From NCBI GenBank assembly GCA_001692895.1, contig KV748220.1, forward strand, positions 558,358-622,357: a stretch of DNA of 64,000 nt. Reading direction: 5' to 3'. The notes beneath the pieces are model-generated. The model saw nothing but the letters and a program-made list of their open reading frames with translations, was not told where the DNA came from and searched no databases. This document shows positions 36,444 to 47,702 of the stretch, piece by piece (the first letter of the stretch is position 1; the number at the start of each line of letters is the position of its first letter). This DNA is from Cenococcum geophilum 1.58 (Eukaryota > Ascomycota > Dothideomycetes > Gloniales > Gloniaceae). The position numbers were made by a program, and so were the translations under genes.

Positions 36444-38117
36444 ATGGATTATGACTACCATGCGGACATAGCCGCGCGCCGTGCAAAAGTCTTGGCGAAG
36501 ATGGAAGAGCAGAACAGGATTCGAAAGTTGAAAGAACAAGAGGAAGCCATGCGACGGGCGAAGGAGCAGGAGGAGAATGACCGGAAGGCAAGAAAGCAGG
36601 AAGGGAGTGGCCGGAAGGCAAGGGAGCAGGAAAAGAGTGTACGAAGGGCGAAGGAGCAGGAGAGTATCCGAAAGGCCAATGAGCAAGAAGAGGTCATTCG
36701 GAAGGCCAAGGGGCAGGAGAAGCGCATACAGCAAGGATATACTCCTGGCAATTCAGCTTCCCCGGTTCCTTCATCAGCATCCACACTGAATCCCAAAATG
36801 AAGCGCTTGTCACTTGAGGTTGTGGCTAGCCCAGAGAGCCGGAAGCGAGATCGAAGCATCTCTGGAGAACGCAGGAAGGTGCGACGTCACAAACACATTC
36901 TGCTAAGCTCTCCAGAACCAGACGCCTCCTCTCCAGAGCTGCAACCAACTTCGACGATGTCAGCCAAGCAAATCAAGCTTTCGAAGCCGGTAAAGCCATC
37001 GATACCTTTAAGGCCTGGGAAGAAGCCTAGATTAGATGGTAATGAGCGAAAAACAAGTGCAAGCGCAAGTGCGAAAGCTTCCCCAAATGCGCAATCCCCA
37101 TCCCCTGTTGAAGGCCAGCCTCCGGAGTGGTACACCAAAATTGGGGACGGGCCTGAGATAGTGCTGGTTAGGAGAAGATCGGCGAATATACTGACAGCCC
37201 TCTCAAGGTTCAAAGATGCCATCAAGGAATGCGAGAAGCCTCCAAGATACTCAGACCCCGTTCTGTTGTTTCAAGCCCTCCGTGAGCAGCTCCACAACCT
37301 AGAATTTCTTGCGGTAGACAAGTTTATCCTAAGGGCCGCACGTCTACTGGACAACCGAACTGGCCTTCCGAAAATATTTAACCCAAAGTACAGCGAGGGC
37401 GTCGTGTACCCCTGGGACATCCGTGCGGACGCCGAGCAGCTGCACAGCAGGTGGGTCATGCAAGTCTTCGACACAGATCTCCTCCGTGGCATCGTCCAAG
37501 CGCGGCAGAAGGGCAAGCAAGACAAGCGCAACGCCGACAGCATCGACCGGAACTTCCCCGGGCGTCAATTCGCCAACTTCTACGGCCAAGGCCACCTCGT
37601 CAACGGGCAATGGTGGCCCACGCAGCTCTGTACCGTCCGCGACGGCGCGCACGGCGCGGCGCAGGGCGGCATCTACGGCGAAGCCGGCAAGGGCGTCTAC
37701 TCGATCGTGCTGTCCGGCGGCAACCACTACAGCGACGTCGACAAGGGCGACACGATATGGTACAGCGGCACCGACAGCAAAGACGAGACGCCGACTGAGA
37801 ACACGAGACGCATGCTCGAGACGCTCGAGACGCCGCCGCCCCTCCGGCAGCCGGTCCGCGTCATCCGCTCCTGGAACCTGCGCAAGGAAAACCCGTACCG
37901 GCCACAGCGCGGCTTCCGCTACGACGGCCTGTACGACGTCCAGAGGTCGAAGGTCCTGGATGGCTCGAAGGCTATCCACGCTTTCTACCTCGTGCGCAGG
38001 GATCACCAGGATCCACTCCGGTACCAGGGCGCCGAGGCGCGGCCGACGGCGCAGGAAATCCGAGAATACGATAAGTTGCGGATCTTGGAGAGGGGTACGG
38101 GGTCGGAAATTGGTTGA
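36444..38117 (+). CDS. SRA-YDG domain protein, candidate methyl-cytosine reader
   Basis: Single exon, 557 residues from the ATG of MDYDYHADIAARRAKVL; the frame is open further upstream but without an ATG. Residues about 15-100 form a charged coiled coil built of repeats such as RRAKEQE, RKAREQE and RKANEQE. Basic, Ser/Pro-rich linkers with likely nuclear signals follow (KRDRSISGERRKVRRHK). A helical region (about 215-350) leads to the SRA-YDG domain (about 365-525): NFPGRQFANFYGQ, GGIYGEAGKGVYSIVLSGG, DVDKGDTIWYSGT, VRVIRSW and FRYDGLYDV. SRA folds flip out and bind methylated cytosine in other eukaryotes and bacteria; binding here is inferred. No RING, SET or nuclease domain. The 3' half is strikingly GC-rich. 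Confidence 0.88.
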   Translation: MDYDYHADIAARRAKVLAKMEEQNRIRKLKEQEEAMRRAKEQEENDRKARKQEGSGRKAREQEKSVRRAKEQESIRKANEQEEVIRKAKGQEKRIQQGYTPGNSASPVPSSASTLNPKMKRLSLEVVASPESRKRDRSISGERRKVRRHKHILLSSPEPDASSPELQPTSTMSAKQIKLSKPVKPSIPLRPGKKPRLDGNERKTSASASAKASPNAQSPSPVEGQPPEWYTKIGDGPEIVLVRRRSANILTALSRFKDAIKECEKPPRYSDPVLLFQALREQLHNLEFLAVDKFILRAARLLDNRTGLPKIFNPKYSEGVVYPWDIRADAEQLHSRWVMQVFDTDLLRGIVQARQKGKQDKRNADSIDRNFPGRQFANFYGQGHLVNGQWWPTQLCTVRDGAHGAAQGGIYGEAGKGVYSIVLSGGNHYSDVDKGDTIWYSGTDSKDETPTENTRRMLETLETPPPLRQPVRVIRSWNLRKENPYRPQRGFRYDGLYDVQRSKVLDGSKAIHAFYLVRRDHQDPLRYQGAEARPTAQEIREYDKLRILERGTGSEIG

Positions 38118-39033
38118 GTGGCCCTTTTTTGGCTCCCCTGATGCGTTGCTGTTGGGGGTTTTTTTCGCACCGGTTCCGCAGACCGTGCGGCATCCGGCGG
38201 GGAGGATTTCTGACTTGCGTGGTTGGCGGAGAGCTCGTGGAGCGGGAATGATGCGGTGATGCGTCGCCTGTGTGGGTTCGAAACTTCACAGCTGGCAGGG
38301 AACTGCTTTTGCTTCTTTCTCTTTTGGCTTGTGACTTTGGCTTATGAATGGGTTCAGGGAGGTTTGTTCGTGGGGGCTTTGTTGTACGATGAGGGTTTGT
38401 GTTGGGGGTTTGGGAGGAGCGGGAGGAATGGAACTAATGTGGAATTTGGTTTTGGGATGTTTGACTGCAAGGCTGGTGTTGTATGGAGAGCAGCTGTTCT
38501 ATCTGGCAGCTTAGTGAGGAGACTCATTTCTCTTATGATGGTCTTCTTCCGGTAACGAACGGCGTCTTGGAGCATAGGCGGGGGGGATAGCAGTTGGTCA
38601 CAATATTTCAGGGCATGTGGATATTTGGCTTCATGATGGGTATGCTTGGCTTGGCTTCATGACTAGACTACGGGCCTTGGAAGGGCTTGTGGCTCTTTTG
38701 TTGCTGAATGAATGAAATAGACTTCTCACTGTCTCTCGACTCATGGTGCATGGTGGGTTTGAGTGATGTACCCTTGGCTTTGAGTCATGTGTCCGGTCGA
38801 CTTGCCCTTTAGTAAGGACCGGACAGCTATGATACTGTATCTGAAGCACTCAAGAATGGGATATGCAAATGAACATTTCTGGCTCTTTAAATATCTCTAA
38901 CTAGGGTCTCAGGTCTTTTGAACATACCGGGAGCATTGGTCATGACCCAGACTAGGAGCAGCCTTCCTAGATTCATGTGATTCGCCAGCGACGGTCTCCA
39001 CTTCATAGTTTCTTCCTACACACTACGTACACC
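38118..39033. other. Intergenic downstream of the SRA gene
   Basis: About 900 bp, G/T-rich on the plus strand near 38150-38600. Presumed 3' UTR plus the promoter of the next small gene. No repeat or RNA recognised. Confidence 0.4.
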
Positions 39034-39975
39034 ATGACAGTGATCGGCGAGAAGAATGCCAATAATCTAACACGGGTACAGCAACAACTGGCGCGACTGT
39101 TTCCGCTGAGCGAGTCCTGTCCATTCGCTCACCATGCCGCAGAGCTAGTGTGTTGGAATTACAAGGTCATGGGGTCACAGCGGAGGTATCTTGAGGGTCT
39201 AATTAATGATAGAGATGACGCAGACGATGAACATAGATTGATTCGTGATGCAGTAGATGCAGTAGATGCGGTTGATGTCTATATAGATTACATGCGGACT
39301 TCGACCTCGCAATGTGTCCAGAGCTTAGTCAGCACCTCTCGCTTAATTCTGACATAGTGACTCGCCAATAAAACGTCATAACGTAGTCGGTAAGCAAGTG
39401 GGCCATGTAAGCATCCGGGCCACCGCAAAACCCCACCAAAAAACCCAAAAATCGGTCTTTAATATCTTAACAACGGCTTAATAATAAATTATAAAATTTT
39501 ATAATTAGACTCTTATACTTACCTTAAGACCTATATTAAAGTTTTAAAGTAATTTAATAAGTGGTTCTTAAGATATAATAATTTGGCTTAGATTTAAGAG
39601 CTAAATCTTAATATATTAATAATGGCTTAAGTAATTACTCTAAAACTCTAATAGAGGTCTTAAAGTAAGTATAAGAGTCTAATTATAAAATTTTATAATT
39701 TATTATTAAGCCGTTATTAAGATATTAAAGACCGATTTTTGGGTTTTTTGGTGGGGTTTTGCGGTGGCCCGGATGCTTGCATGGCCCACTTGCTTACCGA
39801 CTACGCGAAACTAGCGCAAAGCTTCATCACCTTAACGGAGTTCTATGTAAACGAGATGCGCGTGAATAACCAGGCAATCAGCGAAAACCCCACGGGCCAG
39901 GACGGTAAGAAGAAAGATAAAATTGTCATCATATCTTGTTTTCCTGAGAGCACCCTAATTATATACAGTACCTAA
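39034..39975 (+). CDS. Orphan small protein with a MITE in its intron
   Basis: Exon 1 39034-39356, exon 2 39822-39975; 158 residues if spliced as proposed. The donor is TA|GTGACT and the acceptor GCGCAAAG; without the inserted element (and one TA) the intron would be 47 nt, like the others in this window, and the phases match. Exon 1 encodes LTRVQQQLARLFPLSESCPF and a helical AVDAVDAVDVYIDYM repeat; exon 2 continues FITLTEFYVNEMRVNNQ and a Lys-rich stretch. I do not recognise the family; no signal peptide or membrane segment. The intron, now 465 nt, holds the fold-back MITE. The gene lies at the edge of the repeat block, so it may be fading or lineage-specific. If not spliced, exon 1 alone would give 107 residues. 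Confidence 0.5.
39384..39803. mobile_element. Fold-back MITE with very long inverted repeats, TA target duplication
   Basis: Inverted ends start GTCGGTAAGCAAGTGGGCC and stay nearly exact for over 140 bp, then weaken towards the middle, so almost the whole 416 bp can fold on itself. TA flanks both ends (39384-39385 and 39802-39803). TA targets and end sequence suggest a Tc1/mariner (Fot1/pogo-like) family. No coding capacity. Confidence 0.92.
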
Positions 39976-40282
39976 ACGGCTCGTGCACGCGACCGGCTCG
40001 TGCACGGTTTTTCCTCACCAAAATATACCAAAATACACCTTTTTCTACTACCTATAACTTTATAACCTTGAAATAAATTTTTATAAAAATTAAAATATGG
40101 TTAATCAAATACTAGGGTTATAAAGGTGACCCTAGTCATAACTAATTTAAAATTTAAAAATTGCTAATATATTAATTTAGTGGTAAATAATTAGCAAAAG
40201 CTATTATAAGTTATTATATTATTAGTAAGAAGTCTTAAAGCTATGAGTGTATATAATAGAGTGTATATAAAGTTTTTTTTTA
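39976..40282. other. AT-rich stretch at the gene-island edge
   Basis: Begins with a direct repeat of CGGCTCGTGCACG (39979 and 39995), then turns AT-rich. No gene recognised. Confidence 0.45.
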
Positions 40283-41350
40283 GGCTAATTGTTGCCGTTT
40301 GCAGCAAATTGCCGTAAACTATACGGTTGCGGCGGTCGTATATAGCTGTTAGCAATTTGTGTAAACCGCGCGTTTTATAACAAATTTACAGCATCTAATA
40401 GCAAATTGCGGTAAAAAGCTTAACTACTAAACTAATACTAGCTTTTTGCTACCCTATAAATAAATAGTGCGCAAACTATATATATTATAAAAACTATACA
40501 AATTATAATTATATAATTATATTATATAATAACCAAATTATTATATATTCTTATAGATTACTATAATATACTTTTAAATATAGAGATATTTACTTAAGTA
40601 AGGGGGAAGCCTCTTATAGAGGCTCTAAATTATTAATTATTAGTATTCCTATTAGCGACTTAGTCAATCGAGGCACGAGCACGGCAAGAGGGATGCGCAA
40701 GCCTATACGATTGGATTGTCTATAAACGAGGATCCAAAGCTAGAGAAAGGAAAGGAGAAGAAGAGTAGCACCGCTCGATGTTTTATACGATCTTCACGTC
40801 ATATAACCGCAATCTGCGGCAATCTGTGGCAATTTGCTAGTACTATAATATTACCCCCCCCTTTATAAAAGCCTACCCTTAGGCTTTATAGTCCGTATTA
40901 CACCTATAGGGTGTTCTTATCCTTATATTCTTCTAGTAGCTTATTATCTTTACTATGCTAAGCACTTTATTTACTTATCTAGGTACTTTAGGGGTTCTAG
41001 TTTATTAGGGAAACGGCTATAAAATTCTTAAAGCTTATAGGGACTGCTAATAAAGTTCTATATAGGGTACTAGGTAGGATCTAAGTTATAGCCTTTTTAA
41101 CTAATGTAGTACTTTAGCGTTCTCCTTACTAGTTTATAGGCTAGTATTTCTTTAATTTCCTATTTATTGTCGCTATTAACTTAAATTAGTAAGGGAGGTT
41201 TATTCTTTTATCCGGGTAATAGGTTATCTATAGCTTTCTATAGCTTATCCGGTAAGAAAATAAAGTAAACCTTTATTAAATCTAGGAGCTTTACTTTATA
41301 TAAGTTGCTTATTTTCTTAAGGACCTTATATAGTCTTACTATCTAATTAT
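40283..41350 (-). mobile_element. 3' fragment of the first Gypsy family with an LTR-like end
   Basis: The part 40870-41350 matches 190-620 in diverged form. On the minus strand it is followed by a purine-rich tract (near 40850-40862) and then by a candidate LTR (about 40283-40848) with repeated GCAAATTGC/GCAATCTGC words. The fragment is cut short where the LTR of another element begins at 41359. Old and broken. Confidence 0.55.
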
Positions 41351-41358
41351 AAGGTGGC

Positions 41359-41576
41359 TTTATAGATAGGGGGCTATAAGGCACAATTGTAGGAATAGGA
41401 TAGATTAGTAAGAGAGATAAATCCTTAAGAAGGTAAGGCCTCTAGGATTGTAGAGACTATATACTACGGGTACGTGCCTCTAGTATATAACCGGCGACCA
41501 TCTAAGGGGCGTCTGGGGGTTATCCTAAGGGCAACCTAAGGTGTCCGCAATAATATCCCTTATATTGCCCCCCCCT
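41359..41576 (-). repeat. LTR of Gypsy-B, RIP-decayed copy
   Basis: Aligns along its length with 11907-12109. Differences are mostly C-to-T or G-to-A, with the other copy keeping more GC. Confidence 0.75.
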
Positions 41577-44500
41577 TTTTACAGCTAGCCCCTAATCGCT
41601 ATTACCTTACAATAGGGAGATTATAAAGGCTCGTCCCAGAAGGGGTTTAGAGAGATATTAATATGCCGCTGTATATTATCTATCTATTTAACCCCTACTT
41701 TAAACTCTTAAAAAACCTTAATAAGAAAAATATATAACTGGAGAAAAGACGCGAGGATTGCTAGGAGATCTATTGGAAGCCTACTGGATATATACTAGTA
41801 GCTACTTAGGCTAATATAAGGATTTTTATACAACTCTACTTCTAAGCCTTTATACTGGTCTGTAATTAATTATAAGTATTATAGGTAATTTAGTGTTCTA
41901 GTATAGTTCTGTAAAAAAATTTGGTATAAAATTTAATATATAGAGCTTTAGCTTGCCGTTGTCTTTAACTGTTAAGATATAATCTATAATCGTTTTATAT
42001 AATCCTCTATATTACTAACACATTATTCCTATATCTACCCTTAGGCTATTAAATACGGTTAAGGTATTAATTACTTAATTAAGGAGACTTATCTCCTAAG
42101 ATTTAGTATATATGCTTTCAAATCTAATAGTTCTGTGCCGTATATTTAGCTTAGCTCTACTACCCAGTAAACAGGAGGGATACTTTATAATAGCACCTAT
42201 AGCTATTATACGATTATTAAGAACGTCTATAATGTTATTCTTTAATACTATAGTATCGTTTTAGGTATAATTTAACCTATATATGTCTTTAATTGACGTC
42301 TTAATTGCCTTTCCCTAGCCGCATTATTAGTTTTTATAAGGAAGTAATAGCTAGATAGCTTATACGCGTGTTTCCTTTCTTCTAAGTGGCGCTATTATAA
42401 CATAGTTATATTAGTAAGGTTGCGGCTATTTACTAAAAGGGTATTAGAAGGTATAGTATAAAGATACTTTACTTATTAAGCTTAATCCTTTTCCTTAATA
42501 CCTTACTTTCTATTACTAATCTTCGTCCAATTTTAGGCGTATCTTTAATATATTATTAAGATTTTCTTCTTTTCTATTAATAATTTAATATACCTCTTTG
42601 TTCTTCTACTAGCTACTCTTTTAAGTAGATTCTATAGTATATTCTAGCCCTACCTCCGCTAACTTGCAACTAGTGCTAGTCCTACCTAAATAATTTTGCC
42701 TATACGTCTTTAAAAGACTAGAAATCTAATAATAGGATTTTAAAGGCTTATAATAAGACGTATTGCGTTAAATCTAATACCTTTAGTCCTTATAATTAAT
42801 ACATGCGTACTAAGAACGGCAGTTATATTAAGGTAAGCTTTTCTATTCTTAATAGATTTCTATTACTAACTTTAAGCTTTAATAGCCTAGGCCTAAGTAG
42901 CAACGTTCTTTTAATGTTTTTAACTACTATATTGCCCGGGCTCTCTCTTATTCTAATATAAATGCTAAATAACTTAGTCGAATTTAAGACTATACTATAG
43001 CTATCTATACCGCCTATAATTCTTAGTAAGCTAGCTAGTAACGCCTAATATAAGAGTAAGGTTAGTATACTAAGGATAGGGTAAGGAATAGGGTTAATAA
43101 GAAAAAGGTTACTATCTACTATAGAAAGGAGTTCGCGTATATACGTTAAGTTTTAAAAGAGTATAATATAATATATTACTAGGTAGGTTACCCTTTAGGT
43201 ATCTAGCGGATAGGTAACTAATAGTTGCTATAGTAAGGTCTGGGTAGTTCTGGACTAGACTAACTAGCTAATATCTCTATTTATTCCGGGCTTAAGCATG
43301 TCTTTATTAACTATAAGCTAACGCCCTAAGAGCTTTATTAGTATTAGTTTAGACCTAATATTAGTGTTAAGCGTTTAAGAATCCCTACCCCTACTAAGGG
43401 GTCTAGATCCTATTCTTATTAGCTATTACTTAGTAGCCTAATAGATACTAATCTTGCTCCTAAGGATAAGGTATAGTGGCTTTTTAGGTTAGGCATTTGG
43501 AATTTATTCTTATATATAGTAGCAATTAAGGACCTTAATTAGGTGCTTAGAAAGGCCTTGTAAGGCTTTTAGAGAGGGCTTAGAAGCCCTAAAAACAATA
43601 TTCCTAATATAGATAAATAAATAAAAATGCAATTCTAGTAAAATGCCCTATTAACTCTATACTATATATATAAAAAGGCTAAGGACCCGTTCTGCTTTAG
43701 GCTATAGCCCTAATCCTTATAGTTTCCAGAGCTTGTCCATTCTATATCTAATTTAACCTATTTACTCTTTTTACAAGCTTTCTTTATAGGTCGCAATAAT
43801 ACTATAATATTAGAGCGCTTTCTATAATTTATAAATTATAGACCTTAGTCCCCATATTCTTTTAGAATATCTTTATAATAATTAAAGTAATCCTCTAGTT
43901 CCTATATAGAGTCTTTAGCGGGCTAGCCTAGCTATTTAACTTTATATTAAAGCTTATTCTTAATAGACTTATGGCATAGCATAGCTTTAACCTTATACTA
44001 CTCGCCCACTACCTTAAGGTATTTAATTAGGCCTAGACGGAAGTTCTTTTTTAGTAATAGTCTATACTATAGCTCTAGTAGGTTTAGGCTATAAATAGGG
44101 GTAGCTAGAGACGGTAGGCTAGCTTACGAATTTATTCCTTAACTTAGAAGGGACCTAGGTATTTTATATTAAGCTTCTTTAATAGTTAACAGGTCTTAAT
44201 ATTTGTTAAACGTAATAGAACCTCATCGCCTGCTCCGAAATGCTTATCCTAGTATTTCCGGTTATACTAGAGTCTTTACTACTTTTAGGCATCTTGCAGG
44301 CTCTACTTTATATACTTTTATTACTCCTCCTATTCCTAGAGGTATCCTTATACTCTCTAGTAGATATTCTTAAACTTTCTAGTAGGATCCTATAACTAAT
44401 TATACGGCCTTAGCTAGTAATTATTAAGTATACCATCAAACCCTAATAGTTAAATACTATAGGCAATCTGGATTAGTGCAAACTAATATAATAAATATTG

Positions 44501-47500
44501 CTTTAAATTATAAGCGTACTCTACATACAGAAGTAGCTTATACCAATTATCTTGCTAGTAGTTTAAATATATTTATAGGTAAGACTCTAGTTCCTAGTAC
44601 TGGCGTTCTATTTACCCGTCCGTTTATAAATAAAAAGCTATACTATAATAGTGGTCTATCTTTAAATGGAAGTATAGGTCTAACCAGTACTAGCTTATAA
44701 AGACGCTGCCCCTATTAGTAATAATAAAGTACGGCTAATCTACTTTAAGAAGGCATTTCTCCTTAATTAGATTGGCTAGCGCTTATACGTTAATTGTTTT
44801 ATTAACAGGAAGGTATTAAATATACTTTAAAACCCTATTAATAAGTAGAAGGACCGAATTATATATTCGTCCTTAGCTATCTTTAAATAGTAGGAGATCT
44901 ATAATAAAGTCTATAGCGTAATATTGCTATAGCTTACTAGCGGGGGGAACTAATTTAAGTAGACCCTATAGCTTGTGCCTATAGATCTTATATACTTAAC
45001 ATTTCTTATAATAGTTAATATACTCCTTTACTTCCTACTTAAGCTTTAGCTAATAGTATTTGCGCTAAAGTAATTCCACTATCTTAGCTTAACTATAGTA
45101 GCCGCCTAAAGGATTATTATAATTCTTTATAAGAATCTTCTATCGTAGATTTGCTTCTTATAGCACCTAAACCTTACCACCTTTATATAATAGGCCCACT
45201 AGGTCTAGTTCCTAATAGTAGCGCCTAGCAGCTTCCTTTCTATTATATTTCTAGTCTGCTTTTGCATTAAAGGTAGTATAGAAAGCGTCCCTCCGTTACA
45301 CCTTATAGATAAGATCTATTAACCTTTTAGATAGTTCCTAAGTAAAAGCTATTTTATCTTATACTACTCCAAGTATAAAACTAGATAGTGCTATAGATTT
45401 TATAACTCTTTAATACGTGTATATTAGGAAGGCCGCTATAAGGTTAAAGTCCTTTAGTTATTATAGGGCTCCGAGTTCCGATTGCTCTATAGCTTTACTA
45501 TTAGTTTAAGGGGATAGCTTAGTAATTAAAGATAGTATATTACTATATTTTAAGAATATATTAGGGACGTCCTATCTAGGTATATTTAGGCCCTTATTAG
45601 CTATGGACCGGGTACTAGCTAGAATATTAATAAAAGCTAATAGGGTTTACACCGCCTAAGACTTAATACGTAGAGCTGTGGGTGCTTAAGTATTCTATAC
45701 CTAGAGCTTATTCTATAATATAGGAAGTAAGATATCTATTATCTATTTTCCTTCTCCCATTTTAAAGCCTTTAGTATAGTCTAGCCGTTATAACGGTTTA
45801 TTAATAGGGTTACTTTCCCCTAGCTTAAATTTAATCTTAAAATTAAATTATATAAGCTCCTTTATAGTTATAAAGTAGCGTAAATTATAATAATCTAAGA
45901 GTACACAAGTGGTATAGCTCGCGTGCTTAAGGTAATATCGCTACTATTTAAAGTAGTTAACTATAGCTAGTAATTCCTTATCGTAGGTATAATACCTAAC
46001 TTTAGGCCCCTAGAATTTTCTATTATAGAATACTATTAGTCTTTAGTAGAGCTAGGTAGCGTCCGGATACCTATTAGGTTATAGTAGGATACTAATAAAG
46101 GCAAAATTTAATATATTAGTAATTATTATTAATAGCTAATTTAGGCTAAAATGCCGTAGTAATAAAGCTTTTATAAACTTTACGCGAAGTTCCTAAAAGG
46201 CCTTTTAAACCTTTCTGGGCTATAACTATAGTTTATACTATTTAGTTAGTCCTTTTTTTAGTTTTCTTCCTTATAACCTTTAAGCTTTTTACTCCTTAGG
46301 TTAGGTCCTAGAAAGCTTCCATAATATAGTTAAATAGGTATTAGGCAACGTCTAAGTAGTTATAAATAAAGCGCTTATAGAAATTGGCAAAGCCTAAAAA
46401 TACTTAAATATCCCAGTAGCTTTCTAGCTCTAGCCACTTTTAGATTATCTATACCCGTACTAGGTCTATAACTACGCCTATAAGTATTATAATATAACTT
46501 AAGAACTTAACCTACTTAGTATTAAAGATATACTTTAACGCCTTGGTATAAAGGCCCTAATTATCTAAATATTCTAGTACTTTGCGGACGTGTTACTTAT
46601 GCTAATTCTTATTTTTTTTAAGTAGATTAGGATATTATCTAAATAGATAATATATATACAGTTAACTAGTCCCCCTAAGGCTCTATAAATATATAATTGG
46701 AATATTATAGGCGTATTGGCTAGCCTAAAAGGCATTACTAGATACTTAAAGTAGCCGTATTAGGTCTTAAAAGCGGTCTTCTACTTATCCCCTTCTTTAA
46801 TACGGAGCCTATAATAGGCATCTTATAGATTTAGCTTCGTAAAGATCTTCGCCCTAAATAGTCGATCTAGTATTTCACTAACTAGTAGTAATAGGTAACG
46901 GTTCTTAATTATAATCTTATTAAGACCGTAATAGTCTATATATAGCCTTACAGTTCTATCTAGTTTTAAAATAAAGAGGATTATCGCGCCTATTAGCGAC
47001 TTACTAGGCCGGATCCACCCCTTTTCCAGTAAACTATTAAGGTACTTCTATAGGATCTTAAGCTCTTTACGAGAGAGGTTATAGATAGAAAGGTTTAGTG
47101 GTTGTTTACTTTTTTTTAGATTAATTATATAATCGTACTCCGAGTTTTATAGTAGGACTTTAGCTCTTCTACCCAAAAATACCCTTAGTAAGTCCCTTAG
47201 GCCTACTAGAATATTTAATAAATTAGGGTCGCGTTCGTTCTCTATATTATTATTAGGTAGGTCTTAGAGCTCCCTTAAAATACTCACGGGCAGCGTTATA
47301 CGCTATAGTGGTTGTTTATATATAGTTGCTACTATATATTGCACCGTTTTATATAATAGCCAGTAGAGGGTAGGGAATTCTTTAACGTAGCGTTTAAGGT
47401 GCTGTAGTATACTCTCCGCGTATTATTTAAGCTAAAGTAACCTATAACGGTTAAAGTATCTTATAAAATCTTTAAGATTACCACCTCCCTATAATATCTC

Positions 47501-47567
47501 TATAACCTATCCGGTAGTTCCCTATAAGATCTCCGTTATAGAAGGGCTATTACCTATACTAGTGTTA

Positions 47568-47702
47568 TGGCTAAGCCCAACCCACTCAGCCATACAAACC
47601 ACCAAAAAGGTAGCAGCAGTGTCTCGCGACTGGACGGGCTGCCGGTTGGAATGTCTTATAAGCTCTCCAGCCCATACGTGACGTATGGGTAGCGCAAGGC
47701 AT
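47568..47702. mobile_element. GC-normal 135-bp insert inside the Gypsy-B fossil, likely MITE
   Basis: A patch of balanced composition stands in AT-rich surroundings. Its ends are GTTATGGC and, reversed, GTTATGCC, a short inverted repeat. It was probably inserted after RIP had acted. No target duplication is certain. Confidence 0.45.

Noticed and set aside
37344-38259. Long Arg/Ala- and Val/Ala-rich frames over the 3' half of the SRA gene
   Set aside because: They arise from the high GC of that exon; only the SRA frame shows conserved motifs.
39739-39821. A start codon for exon 2 of the orphan gene inside the MITE end
   Set aside because: That text is encoded by the inverted repeat and would have no partner in an empty allele.
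44476-44700. 74-codon open frame in the Gypsy-B fossil
   Set aside because: It lies within AT-rich retroelement sequence; a chance opening in decayed text.
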